Positions 1 through 7,551 of a stretch of DNA of 37,273 nt are shown piece by piece. The position numbers were made by a program, and so were the translations under genes. Below the pieces are notes generated by a model. That model did no database searches and had not been told where the DNA came from. It worked only from the letters and a program-made list of their open reading frames with translations. Origin of the DNA: a virus; IMG/VR virus record IMGVR_UViG_3300032241_002503, positions 1-37,273 of that record; one strand, given 5' to 3'. Every line of letters begins with the position of its first letter. Position 1 is the stretch's first letter.

Positions 1-165
1 CTGGTTCTAGTTTTTCTGGAACTGGTTTATCTTTAGATTCTACTGGAACTGGTTCTAGTTTTTGTGGAACTGGTTTATCTTTAGATTCTACTGGAACTGG
101 TTCTAGTTTTTCTGGAACTGGTTCTAGTTTTTGTGGAACTGGTTTATTTTCAGAATCCAATGGCA
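1..165 (-). repeat. 48-bp tandem repeat coding for Pro-Val-Glu-Lys units
   Basis: Units at 1-48 and 49-96 are nearly identical. A 21-bp partial unit follows at 97-117 and a diverged full unit at 118-165. Each 48-bp unit is made of a 21-bp and a 27-bp sub-block, both beginning CTGGTT. The encoded 16-residue repeat alternates PVPVESKDK and PVPEKLE. The array may continue beyond the window start, and copy number could vary by slippage or recombination. Confidence 0.85.
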
Positions 166-859
166 CCATGGACAAATTAACACCAGTAAATGATTCTATG
201 TATTCAAGCTTCTCGCCTTTGTTTTTACCAAACGTGGCCAATTCGTGACCATATAAAAGATTTTGAAACTGTGATAATGATTGGTCAGTTTCTTTTTCTA
301 ATTCATTAATAACTTTTCTTTTTTCTTCATTATTAATATTTTTATTTTTATTAATATTTTTTATTTTTTTATCTAATTCAATAATTTTTTTAGAAATAGA
401 TTTTTTTTCATCCAATATTTTTTTACTTAATTCAATATTTTCATCTTGTAATTTTTGTATTTGTTTTCCTAGAGCAAGCAATTCTTCGGCATTACCTTCA
501 CCTTTTGTAATTACGGTAGCTAATTGCTGTATCTTTTTTGTATTTTCCGATTGTTTTTCTTTATTTGCAGATGGAACCGGTTCTTCTACTTGTTGTTCTG
601 GTATTACTTTTTCATCAATATCAACTAAAGATATTGGTGTTGATTCGGAACTAGCTTTGGGTTCTTTAACAGATTCTTCAATTTGTTCTGTGGGTTTGCC
701 TAATTGTGAATATTCTTCCTTGGAAGCGGCTTTGCCAAATCCTCCATTTTTACCCAAGACAAACCAATAACCTTTATTATTAAAGGCCTTTTCATCCCAA
801 ATGAATATTTGATCGCCTAATTTTTTAGTAATTGGTTTACTTTTGTTTACATTTTTCAT
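1..859 (-). CDS. Partial structural protein with coiled coil and Pro-Val repeats; N-terminus paralogous to the downstream hydrolase
   Basis: The frame is open from an ATG at 859 to the window edge, about 286 codons, so the C-terminus is missing. The first ~48 residues (ITKKLGDQIFIW, GYWFVLGKNGGFGKAASKEE, LGKP) closely match the N-terminus of the 868-3003 hydrolase, so the two share a module. Then follow an acidic linker, a Lys/Glu/Ile-rich stretch that looks like a coiled coil (about residues 128-196), and a C-terminal tract of Pro-Val-Pro repeats with a 16-residue period. No enzymatic domain is visible. The start lies 8 bases after the hydrolase stop, behind a GGATAAAAA leader with a weak GGA ribosome site, consistent with the same leftward operon. 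It may be a non-catalytic tail or baseplate component using the same anchor as the hydrolase. Function is unknown. Confidence 0.75.
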   Translation of the reverse strand, partial: MKNVNKSKPITKKLGDQIFIWDEKAFNNKGYWFVLGKNGGFGKAASKEEYSQLGKPTEQIEESVKEPKASSESTPISLVDIDEKVIPEQQVEEPVPSANKEKQSENTKKIQQLATVITKGEGNAEELLALGKQIQKLQDENIELSKKILDEKKSISKKIIELDKKIKNINKNKNINNEEKRKVINELEKETDQSLSQFQNLLYGHELATFGKNKGEKLEYIESFTGVNLSMVPLDSENKPVPQKLEPVPEKLEPVPVESKDKPVPQKLEPVPVESKDKPVPEKLEP

Positions 860-867
860 TTTTTATC

Positions 868-3003
868 CTATGCACCCATAAAAGCAACCGGCACATTGTC
901 ATTTGGGTTACTTTCTGCAACTGTGTTGTTTGTTGGTCCGTGATTAACAGTATTATTATTATTTACAATAATTGGAGTTACAGAAGCCGTTTGTGATTGT
1001 TTGTCTTTCAAATCTTTATTTTGTGATGATGCTGCGGCAAGGTTGGATGATTTAGGTGTAGGAGGTACATCTGAAGCCGTTGCAGTTTCTTTTGGAAAAG
1101 GTTTAGCTGATCCACCGCCATCAAGGCTAGCCATTTGTACATGCATATGGCCACCTGTTGCCTTTCCTGACTTGTGATTATATTCATCAATTGCATGATC
1201 TGCACCCATTTTTTTCAATTTATCAACTAGTTGTTTTCCTTCTTCATCAGTTGGGGGTTTATCTAATACAAAATCAATTCCTAATCCTTTTGCATGTTGA
1301 CTAGTCGGTGATTTTTGTTGATGAAACCCATCATTAAAACTAGAAAAATATGCAAAACCTGGAAATGTTTCTTGGATGGATTTAGCAATAGATAATAATT
1401 TAGAAGCAACGGGAGAATTATCTGCTTGAACATCTCCTTTTTTTAATTTGTAACCAGATTTAATTAGTTCGTCTTGTGATGTTACAGTACCTCCACCAGA
1501 ACCAGTACCGCCAGGAATAGTTGGTGTTGAACTGGATACTGTTGTTGGCATAGAAGAACTTGGTGTTGATTTGGCAGGTTCTCCATCTTTTCCTTGTTTT
1601 ATTAAACCAACAACTTCTTTTGCTCTATTGCCAACTTGTGTGTACCATTTACTATCTTTTAGTTCATCTCCAGTTTTATCAAAATTTCCAACGGCAGCTG
1701 ATTTAGCGGCATTTTTAAAAACAGTCCACCATGCTCCCACGTTGTAAGTTAAATCTACAAATGCGCCTTGTGCAGGCTCATTTGCTTTATCAAATCCTGG
1801 ACCTTTTTCTGCAATTTTTTCATGTTTTTTATAATCTTCTTCAAACAGTTTATTCATCTGTTCTTGAGTTAAAGCAGGAGTCGTATTATTACCTTTAGCA
1901 CCAACTGCACCATTATTTTTCCAAGCGGCATATTCAGGCGGTAAAGTTTTTCCGTCACCGATTAAGTGGCCAACACCAATAGTCCAAAGTCCTTTACTAT
2001 CTCTATATGGATAAGGAACTGCACCCTCATGACGTATAATCATCTTTTTTGTATCATCAGATGTTCTTGGAATTCCAACTTTTTCAGCCGTGGGTTTGGG
2101 TTGTTCAACCTTTGCAGGTGTGACTTTTTCTTTAGCTGATGGTGCTGGTGCCTTACCAGGTTTAGGTTGTTCAACTTTTGCAGGAACAACTTTTTCTTCA
2201 GAAGGTGTTGGCGCTTCGCTGGGACGAGCTTCGGGTACAGGTTGTTCGACAGCAGCTGGACCAGTAGGTTTCTTGGCCAACATTAATCCACCGGCAACCA
2301 TTAACGCTGGCTTGGCGGCTTTTTTTGCTATTTTTTTAAGAACCGAATCTTTTTTTTCTTTTTTAAGTTCTTTTACTGCTTTTATTTTTTTTGTTTTTTC
2401 TACTGCTTGAGTACCTTTTGGTTTTCCACCCGTTATAGCAGAAATTAACTCATCATGGCGTTTTTGTTGTTCAGATTCTTTTTCTTCTTTAAAATTATTT
2501 TGTAATTCTTTATTTTTTTGATTGTATTCATTTTTTGTTTTAATTAAAGTAAATACTTTACCTAAAGAATCAGCAATAGAATCACCTTTTTTGATAGGCT
2601 CTGGTGTACTACCAGTAAATTTTAATTTTAGATTGTCTGAAGAATCTAATGATAGTGGTTTATTTTTTGCCGTTACATCAGACAGAGGAGTTCTTATTTT
2701 TGGCGTTTTTTTAACAGGTTCTGCTTTTTTATTAAATTCTTCTCTTTGTTCAGGAGGAATAACATAGCCACGTTCTTCAAAAACTTTGAGTTGTTTATCT
2801 ACATCATTTCTTTTTTCTTTGAGGATGTCGGATTCTTTTGTTTCTTGCGTATCTTTTTTTGGTTTGCCAAGAGAAGCCATTTCTTTTTTAGAAGCGGCAC
2901 GGCCATAACCACCTTTTTTGCCTAAGACGAACCAATACCCTTTGCCGGCAAAAGCATCAGGATTCCAAGCAAATATTTCATCGCCTAATTTTTTGGTTAT
3001 CAT
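868..3003 (-). CDS. Tail-associated peptidoglycan hydrolase with GH24 lysozyme and M15-type peptidase domains
   Basis: This 711-residue protein combines two wall-degrading domains. Residues 1-48 are the module shared with the 1-859 protein. Residues ~50-310 are a Lys/Glu/Pro-rich linker with a short hydrophobic patch flanked by lysines (~229-246) and a repeated VPAKVEQPKP/TPAKVEQPKP motif. Residues ~316-470 resemble T4-type lysozyme: RHEG (Glu326), YRDSKGLWTIGVGH (Asp335, Thr341), which correspond to T4 Glu11, Asp20 and Thr26. After a Ser/Thr/Gly linker, residues ~510-626 have the M15/VanY-like zinc pattern SQHAKGLGIDF (His570, Asp577) and GGHMHVQ (His619/His621), with Asp606/Glu607 as possible catalytic acids. 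The tail is Asn-rich. The start ATG overlaps the upstream stop as ATGA. Because the gp5-like spike here has no lysozyme domain, this protein probably drills the wall during infection. An endolysin is less likely given its large size and linkers. Confidence 0.85.
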   Translation of the reverse strand: MITKKLGDEIFAWNPDAFAGKGYWFVLGKKGGYGRAASKKEMASLGKPKKDTQETKESDILKEKRNDVDKQLKVFEERGYVIPPEQREEFNKKAEPVKKTPKIRTPLSDVTAKNKPLSLDSSDNLKLKFTGSTPEPIKKGDSIADSLGKVFTLIKTKNEYNQKNKELQNNFKEEKESEQQKRHDELISAITGGKPKGTQAVEKTKKIKAVKELKKEKKDSVLKKIAKKAAKPALMVAGGLMLAKKPTGPAAVEQPVPEARPSEAPTPSEEKVVPAKVEQPKPGKAPAPSAKEKVTPAKVEQPKPTAEKVGIPRTSDDTKKMIIRHEGAVPYPYRDSKGLWTIGVGHLIGDGKTLPPEYAAWKNNGAVGAKGNNTTPALTQEQMNKLFEEDYKKHEKIAEKGPGFDKANEPAQGAFVDLTYNVGAWWTVFKNAAKSAAVGNFDKTGDELKDSKWYTQVGNRAKEVVGLIKQGKDGEPAKSTPSSSMPTTVSSSTPTIPGGTGSGGGTVTSQDELIKSGYKLKKGDVQADNSPVASKLLSIAKSIQETFPGFAYFSSFNDGFHQQKSPTSQHAKGLGIDFVLDKPPTDEEGKQLVDKLKKMGADHAIDEYNHKSGKATGGHMHVQMASLDGGGSAKPFPKETATASDVPPTPKSSNLAAASSQNKDLKDKQSQTASVTPIIVNNNNTVNHGPTNNTVAESNPNDNVPVAFMGA

Positions 3004-3197
3004 CTACGTCTTTCCATGTTTTTTTGCTTAATCTTCTCGTTTTCTTCTTCAATATATTGAATAAGCATAGCAACATAGATGTCCCTTTCCCAAGGTAACA
3101 TGGATTCCAATTCTGCCAAACTATACTTGTGGTGCTGTATCAATGCAAAATTGGTTTTATAATAATTCTTCAGATTGTCATGACGAAAGGTTAGCCG
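3000..3197 (-). CDS. Short -1 frame extension of the gp26-like gene (candidate frameshift product)
   Basis: A 65-codon open frame with protein-like sequence (SLAELESMLPWERDIY, then QYIEEENEKIKQKN) fills the gap between the gp26-like gene and the hydrolase. It has no ATG near its 5' end; the first is internal, at 3101, and would give only 33 residues. The frame is -1 relative to the upstream gene and stays open across that gene's stop. The overlap contains A AAT TTT (3200-3206) and T TTT TTC (3197-3203), both fitting the X XXY YYZ slippery pattern. A -1 shift would give a fusion of about 306 residues. The stop TGA overlaps the hydrolase ATG as ATGA. The alternative is an independent small protein from TTG or the internal ATG. 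The coding nature is convincing; the translation mechanism is inferred. Confidence 0.65.
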   Translation of the reverse strand, partial: RLTFRHDNLKNYYKTNFALIQHHKYSLAELESMLPWERDIYVAMLIQYIEEENEKIKQKNMERRR

Positions 3198-3919
3198 AAA
3201 AAATTTTCGAGGCCTTCAACTTTAATTTTATGTTCAAATCCACATTTACCGCAAGTCATTTCTATGTTTTTATTCAACGTTGGTAAGTTATTAAAAAATT
3301 CTTCTATTTTACTAAATTGTTCCGTATTGAGTGATTCAACAAATTCAATTAACTCAACAGGATCAGCTTCTTTTGCATAATAAAACTGTTGGCCATCGTG
3401 AATGTACTCAATAGATTCTGCAATTAATTCTAATGCCAAGTCGGCCATATTATCAAAATTGGTAGCACGTTTAACAACAGAAAATTGTGGATATCTTAAT
3501 TTAACGGAAAGTTTGTCATTCAGTTTAATGGTATCAATGATGCCTTCTGGTTTATCAACTTTAATTTCTAATAGATTAAAATTGACATCCATGATATTAC
3601 CACATTCTTGTTCATCTTGAACTATATTATTACACTTATATTTGTTCTCTACTATTTCCCCAACAGACCTTGCACGGAGTTGTAAGAAGTAATATTCAAT
3701 ATCAATTAAAGGAATGTTATCAAGGTCAAATTTATCTGTAAGTGTACAATTCATCAACACTTGACGAATATTTTGTTCAATAGTTTCAGCATCATCTGAT
3801 TCCATTGCCATCAATAAGTTTCTTTGTTCTTTTACTAAGAAAGGTCTGTAACGAATTTGTTTACCACTTAAAGGTAAAGTCAATTCATATACCGGTGCGT
3901 CAATTTTTGGCAAAGCCAT
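3191..3919 (-). CDS. T4 gp26-like baseplate assembly protein (T4_baseplate family)
   Basis: The 242-residue protein begins with LPKIDAPVYELTLPLSGK and RYRPFLVKEQRNLLMA, typical of the T4 gp26/gp51 type of baseplate hub assembly proteins in T4-like phages. T4 gp26 is slightly shorter (208 residues). Cys96 and Cys106, plus a C-terminal CGKC (Cys223/Cys226), look like a split zinc-ribbon. A strong ribosome site, AAGGAG, precedes the ATG. The gene lies between the tube protein gene and the hydrolase, so a role in hub or tail initiation fits. The last codons (GLENFFG) contain a slippery sequence through which a -1 shift would add 65 residues. Family assignment is from sequence pattern; the exact T4 equivalent (gp26 or gp51) is uncertain. 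Confidence 0.75.
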   Translation of the reverse strand: MALPKIDAPVYELTLPLSGKQIRYRPFLVKEQRNLLMAMESDDAETIEQNIRQVLMNCTLTDKFDLDNIPLIDIEYYFLQLRARSVGEIVENKYKCNNIVQDEQECGNIMDVNFNLLEIKVDKPEGIIDTIKLNDKLSVKLRYPQFSVVKRATNFDNMADLALELIAESIEYIHDGQQFYYAKEADPVELIEFVESLNTEQFSKIEEFFNNLPTLNKNIEMTCGKCGFEHKIKVEGLENFFG

Positions 3920-3951
3920 TTTATATCTCCTTTTTCAAATCAATTTACAAA

Positions 3952-4644
3952 TTAAAAACCAACCGTATTATCTTTAAATTGGCCAGCAATATTTGTCATA
4001 TCCCATGCTGGTGGGTTTGATGGTCCAACACCACTAATTGCTTCACCTAAAGCACTAGCCGCAAAGTCAGCAGCTGCAGCAATACCAGCCGACAATATAT
4101 TTGTTCCCAAATTGGCCAATGAAGTATTCTGCCAAGAGGTATAAGCAAACACCACAGAAAGTTTATGGTGTGAATCTGTGCTACTCCAGTCCAAATCTAA
4201 TTGATTTACAGCAATTGGATAGGCATCAATTAAAGAAGCAGTATACACCAACGCACCGGTATTATCATATTGATTAACTTGGATTGTTGTTGAATAGTCT
4301 CCTTTGTAACCAAAGTCATATGTTGAGTTTGGATTAATTAATTGCATCCAACCATCAAAGAATATTTTTTCCGACATATCATCAGATACAATGAATGTAA
4401 ATGTTGAATCGTTGTATAATATTTGATTTGGAAACTTTTCAATAGGATTTGAACCTATTTTTTGATCTATTGTGCCAAAAGCAACACTAGGCAACTCGGC
4501 AGCTTCACATCTATAAATTAACTGTTGCGCTGTGTTATAATACATCAACAATTTTAAAGGCAAAGGAATTTGAACATCAAATCTTGATGGCCTTGCCACA
4601 TCTGTAGTAAAACTATTACGAAAGTCGTTAATTGTACCTGCCAT
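3952..4644 (-). CDS. gp19-family tail tube or tube initiator protein (gp54-like)
   Basis: The 230-residue sequence has the gp19-family pattern: an N-terminal SRFDVQIPLP strand, then YRCEAAELPSVAFGTI, FTFIVSDDMSEKIFFDGWMQ, a DAYPIAVNQLDLDWSSTD block and VVFAYTSW. T4 gp19 (tube, 163 residues) and gp54 (tube initiator, 320 residues) share this fold. In this baseplate cluster, beside gp26- and gp48-like genes, the initiator role is favoured, but the main tube subunit cannot be excluded because no gp18/gp19 pair is in view. The C-terminal ~45 residues are Ala/Ser-rich and would lie outside the core fold. AAAAGG provides a ribosome site and overlaps the end of the upstream gene, suggesting cotranslation. 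Confidence 0.7.
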   Translation of the reverse strand: MAGTINDFRNSFTTDVARPSRFDVQIPLPLKLLMYYNTAQQLIYRCEAAELPSVAFGTIDQKIGSNPIEKFPNQILYNDSTFTFIVSDDMSEKIFFDGWMQLINPNSTYDFGYKGDYSTTIQVNQYDNTGALVYTASLIDAYPIAVNQLDLDWSSTDSHHKLSVVFAYTSWQNTSLANLGTNILSAGIAAAADFAASALGEAISGVGPSNPPAWDMTNIAGQFKDNTVGF

Positions 4645-4656
4645 TTACTATACCTT

Positions 4657-5283
4657 TTAAGATATGGAACCAAAAGTTTTATTGGTATCCTTAATTTCGT
4701 CTACCGAATCTTTCCAAACATCCGTTGCTTTGGCACCCCTGAACTGTTGAATAGGCAAGAATGCCGCTATTTCCCATTCGTTTGGTTGAATGGTAAGTAT
4801 TTTTGAACGAATCTGACTGGTCAGATAACGTTTAATACACGGCCTAAACTCTTTAAACGTCTTGGAGGCCTGTAATATATCATAGGTGACACGAATCTTC
4901 ATCACATCATTATCATCGTTTAGGACTGCGTATTTCATCAATTTACCGAGGAATGCCAACCGATACTTATATGGCAAGTAATGTAGATTTAAACCAAGAA
5001 AACCGTCATTGTATTTCTCTAATGCCAGTACCATTGGGAATCTATCATAATATGGTAAATCTGCCTTACCAATTGGATCGTAATAAAAACAATACAATCT
5101 TCCCAACAGGAATCGTTTGCTGTTTCGGAATGCTTCTTGAGAGATACCTTTTGGAATCGCAGACGGATTTCGTATCTCATCAATTTTCTCTTTCAACCAC
5201 CTCATTGAATCTTTAGAGAGGATTTGTTGGTCTAAAGAAGATTTCTCTTGAGCCAGTTCTGTAAGTTTTGATTGATATGCCAT
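4657..5283 (-). CDS. Conserved phage protein of unknown function between gp4 and the tube protein
   Basis: This 208-residue protein has a helical N-terminus (QSKLTELAQEKSSLDQQI) and a conserved-looking core with LLGRLYCFYYDP, LPYYDRFPMVLAL, GFLGLNLHYLPYKYR and a basic/aromatic end. I associate the YYDP...LPYYDRFP...GFLGLNLHYL pattern with virion proteins of large myophages but cannot name the family. In T4, gene 2 (DNA end protector) lies next to gene 4, so a gp2-like role is possible by position only. The ATG lies 8 bases after the gp4 stop and no good ribosome site is seen, suggesting translation coupled to gp4. No catalytic motif, signal peptide or membrane segment is evident. Confidence 0.7.
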   Translation of the reverse strand: MAYQSKLTELAQEKSSLDQQILSKDSMRWLKEKIDEIRNPSAIPKGISQEAFRNSKRFLLGRLYCFYYDPIGKADLPYYDRFPMVLALEKYNDGFLGLNLHYLPYKYRLAFLGKLMKYAVLNDDNDVMKIRVTYDILQASKTFKEFRPCIKRYLTSQIRSKILTIQPNEWEIAAFLPIQQFRGAKATDVWKDSVDEIKDTNKTFGSIS

Positions 5284-5291
5284 TTGATTAT

Positions 5292-5729
5292 TTAGTTGAG
5301 TCCCAAATGATCTTCAGTCATTAAAGTAAACTGCCAGCCTCGGTCTAAACAATATTCATTAGCTGCTTTCCATTTGGCTTGGTTAACACCCCATGTGGTC
5401 ACTTCTGTAATATATTGTTTGGTGATTCTTTTTCTTTGTTCGGGAGGTTGAGTTTGTTTTTTAGGTTTAACTTCAATCATTAATGTTTTTAATTTACCAT
5501 CTTTTGTTCTGGATTTAACAATAAAATCAGGAAAGTATCGGTGCCATTTATTATCAACTGGAGATTTATAGGGAATTGCAATTTCTTCACTAGCCCATGT
5601 TAAAATGTCTGGATTGTTGTCTAACCAATACATTACCTTACATTCCCAGCTTGAACGATAGACAATGTTGGTCGGATCACCAACATATTTTTGAGGATTA
5701 CGAGGTTTAAATAAGCCTGAATAAGCCAT
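5292..5729 (-). CDS. 4: T4 gp4-like head completion protein with a nuclease-like fold
   Basis: The 145-residue protein is colinear with T4 gp4 (150 residues). It shares a MAYSG start, DPTNIVYRSSWE, a YFPDFIVK strand and IEVKPKKQTQPP followed by a Trp-Lys-Ala-Ala segment near the C-terminus. Glu48/Glu49, Asp68 (FPDF) and Glu86-Val-Lys88 form a PD-(D/E)xK-like arrangement, so DNA binding or end processing is plausible. In T4, gp4 closes the filled head so the tail can be joined. This is the first gene of the leftward operon and starts at the edge of the divergent intergenic region. Its own promoter is not obvious on the minus strand. Confidence 0.88.
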   Translation of the reverse strand: MAYSGLFKPRNPQKYVGDPTNIVYRSSWECKVMYWLDNNPDILTWASEEIAIPYKSPVDNKWHRYFPDFIVKSRTKDGKLKTLMIEVKPKKQTQPPEQRKRITKQYITEVTTWGVNQAKWKAANEYCLDRGWQFTLMTEDHLGLN

Positions 5730-5736
5730 ATAAATA
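5729..5736 (+). promoter_or_regulatory. Late promoter box TATAAATA upstream of gp48
   Basis: A perfect T4 late-promoter -10 element lies 31 bases before the gp48 ATG, in the 38-bp gap between divergent genes. Its first base overlaps the gp4 start codon on the other strand. In T4-like phages this box is read by the phage late sigma factor with the sliding clamp. It probably drives the long rightward baseplate operon. The rest of the gap is A/T-rich and shows no strong ribosome site before gp48. Confidence 0.7.
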
Positions 5737-5767
5737 ACTATTATTACCTTTCTATAAAAAAATCAAA

Positions 5768-6913
5768 ATGGCCGTTTTCAATCAAATTGGTGGAATATCC
5801 ACTTCAAGTATAGGTAGTTTACTGAGTGGACCACTATCTAGTCTGCTCGGCAACGGTGGCGCCAACATACTACAATATCCACAAGATTTAACTAATGATC
5901 CTTCACGAATGCATTGGATTCAATTTACTGTTTTTAATACAGTACCGAATGATTTTGCAACGGAAGCCTCCAGTTCTACCTCAGATTCAAGCTTGGGTGC
6001 CTCTAGTTCCGAATCTGGAAGTTTTTTTGACCAAGCTGTATCAGCACTAAAATCTGTAGCAACTGGTGTTTTAGGTAACCTTACTGCAACAAATACACCT
6101 CAAGCGGCCGGTCAAGTACAGACAATTATTAATTTATATATGCCAGACACATTGAATATTTCTTATGATAATCAATATGATGAATTGTCATTGACTGAAG
6201 CAACTGGTGGCGTTAATAGACTTATTGAAGGTGCCCAAGATTTTGTTGGCCAACTCAAAAATGGACAATCAACTAAATCACTATCTGCTGATCCAAAAAT
6301 TACTGAATTACTTTCTAATATTATAGGCGGTCAAAAAGGCGGTGGAGATTTTGCTGCTTTAAACTTATCTAATGCTGGTTATGCAGTTAACCCACAAATG
6401 CAATTGATATACAAAGGTATTAGTTTTAGAACATTTCAATTAGAATTTATTATGACTCCAAAATCTCAACAAGAATCCGACCAAGTATCTTCTATTGTAA
6501 ATGCTTTTATCTATTCTTCATCACCAACAATATCACACGGTTCTTTGTATTATATTCCTCCGGCACAATACGAATTATCATTCAGAATGGCAACACAAGG
6601 TCCTGCTTCAGGATTTTTAAATCAATTGCAACAAGCCGGCAATAGTTTGGTATCTGGCTTTCCTTTAGGTAATGCTGTTGCTGGTTTATTGGGTGGTGGC
6701 GGTTCAGCAACCAAAGGTGTTGAAAATGCTAGACTTATGAAATTTGGTCGTTGTGTGTTGGAAAATGTTAATGTAGATTATGCACCAAATGGTTGGACTT
6801 CTTTCTCTGGTGGTGCACCGGTACAAACAAGATTGACACTACAGTTTAAAGAGATTGACCAAATTAATAGAAACAGATTGGCTTCAACTAATCCTTCACT
6901 ACAGGTAAGATAA
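5768..6913 (+). CDS. 48: Baseplate tail tube cap / initiator, gp48-like
   Basis: The 381-residue protein is close in length to T4 gp48 (364 residues). It carries the typical blocks YKGISFRTFQLEFIMTPKS, FIYSSSPTIS, YYIPPAQYELSF and a C-terminal LMKFGRCVLENVNVDYAP, GGAPVQTRLTLQFKEID. The N-terminal half is rich in Gly/Ser, with inserts not expected in T4. gp48 sits on the hub and, with gp54, starts tail tube polymerisation. It is the first gene of the rightward operon, downstream of the TATAAATA box, and its stop overlaps the next start as TAATG, suggesting coupled translation with gp53. The assignment is firm from the C-terminal block and position. Confidence 0.82.
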   Translation: MAVFNQIGGISTSSIGSLLSGPLSSLLGNGGANILQYPQDLTNDPSRMHWIQFTVFNTVPNDFATEASSSTSDSSLGASSSESGSFFDQAVSALKSVATGVLGNLTATNTPQAAGQVQTIINLYMPDTLNISYDNQYDELSLTEATGGVNRLIEGAQDFVGQLKNGQSTKSLSADPKITELLSNIIGGQKGGGDFAALNLSNAGYAVNPQMQLIYKGISFRTFQLEFIMTPKSQQESDQVSSIVNAFIYSSSPTISHGSLYYIPPAQYELSFRMATQGPASGFLNQLQQAGNSLVSGFPLGNAVAGLLGGGGSATKGVENARLMKFGRCVLENVNVDYAPNGWTSFSGGAPVQTRLTLQFKEIDQINRNRLASTNPSLQVR

Positions 6914-7548
6914 TGAAATATTTTAGAGCTATGCCTAGAATTCAAGTTTCAAATATTACTAGTGCAAACACATTAGCAACTAATTTAATGGTTAGAACGG
7001 AACTGTTGCCTAGCCTTTTAAATAATCCATCATTATTCTATAAGTATGATGTTCAAGATGGTGATACGCCAGAAGTGATTGCAGCAAAGTATTATGGAGA
7101 TTCTTATCGTTATTGGTTAGTAATGTATGGCAATCAAATATTAGACCCACAATGGGATTTACCAATATCAAATTATAATTTTGAAATATATTTAAACGAT
7201 AAGTATACTACGGCAGCCAATGCAAACAATCAAACAGTAGTGGCGTATACACAATCTACTGTATACGAATATCAAAAAATAGTAACAACCGTTGATACAG
7301 GAACAGGCACAACCTCTATTGATACTTTTGTTATTGACCTAGATACATATAATAATACGCCACAAGAAGATGTTGGTATAACTTATAATATTCCTAATGG
7401 TTCTCCTGTTACAGTAACTACAAGTAGAAATATATTGAATATCTATGATTATGAAGTTCAAACAAATGAAGCAAAAAGGTCAATTAACATCATTAACAGC
7501 AAATATGCAATTCCTTTGGAAAACCAATTAGTCTCTCTACTGAAATAA
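6913..7548 (+). CDS. 53: Baseplate wedge protein gp53
   Basis: This 211-residue protein has a LysM-like segment typical of gp53: YDVQDGDTPEVIAAKYYG, then YRYWLVMYGNQILDPQWDLP. In T4 gp53 the equivalent segment spans the residues around ELANAIYGNPQLYWVLL. The C-terminal part ends with SINIINSKYAIPLENQLVSL, as expected for a wedge component that clamps neighbouring wedges together. The ATG at 6913 shares a base with the gp48 stop and is preceded by AGGT. A second in-frame ATG at 6931 has no ribosome site, so the first is preferred. Length is slightly above T4 gp53 (196). Confidence 0.85.
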   Translation: MKYFRAMPRIQVSNITSANTLATNLMVRTELLPSLLNNPSLFYKYDVQDGDTPEVIAAKYYGDSYRYWLVMYGNQILDPQWDLPISNYNFEIYLNDKYTTAANANNQTVVAYTQSTVYEYQKIVTTVDTGTGTTSIDTFVIDLDTYNNTPQEDVGITYNIPNGSPVTVTTSRNILNIYDYEVQTNEAKRSINIINSKYAIPLENQLVSLLK

Positions 7549-7551
7549 TTT

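Noticed and set aside
2090-2767. Open frames on the + strand opposite the hydrolase gene
   Set aside because: They are antisense to a Lys/Pro-rich linker of a convincing gene, have low-complexity Phe/Ser sequence and have no ribosome sites.
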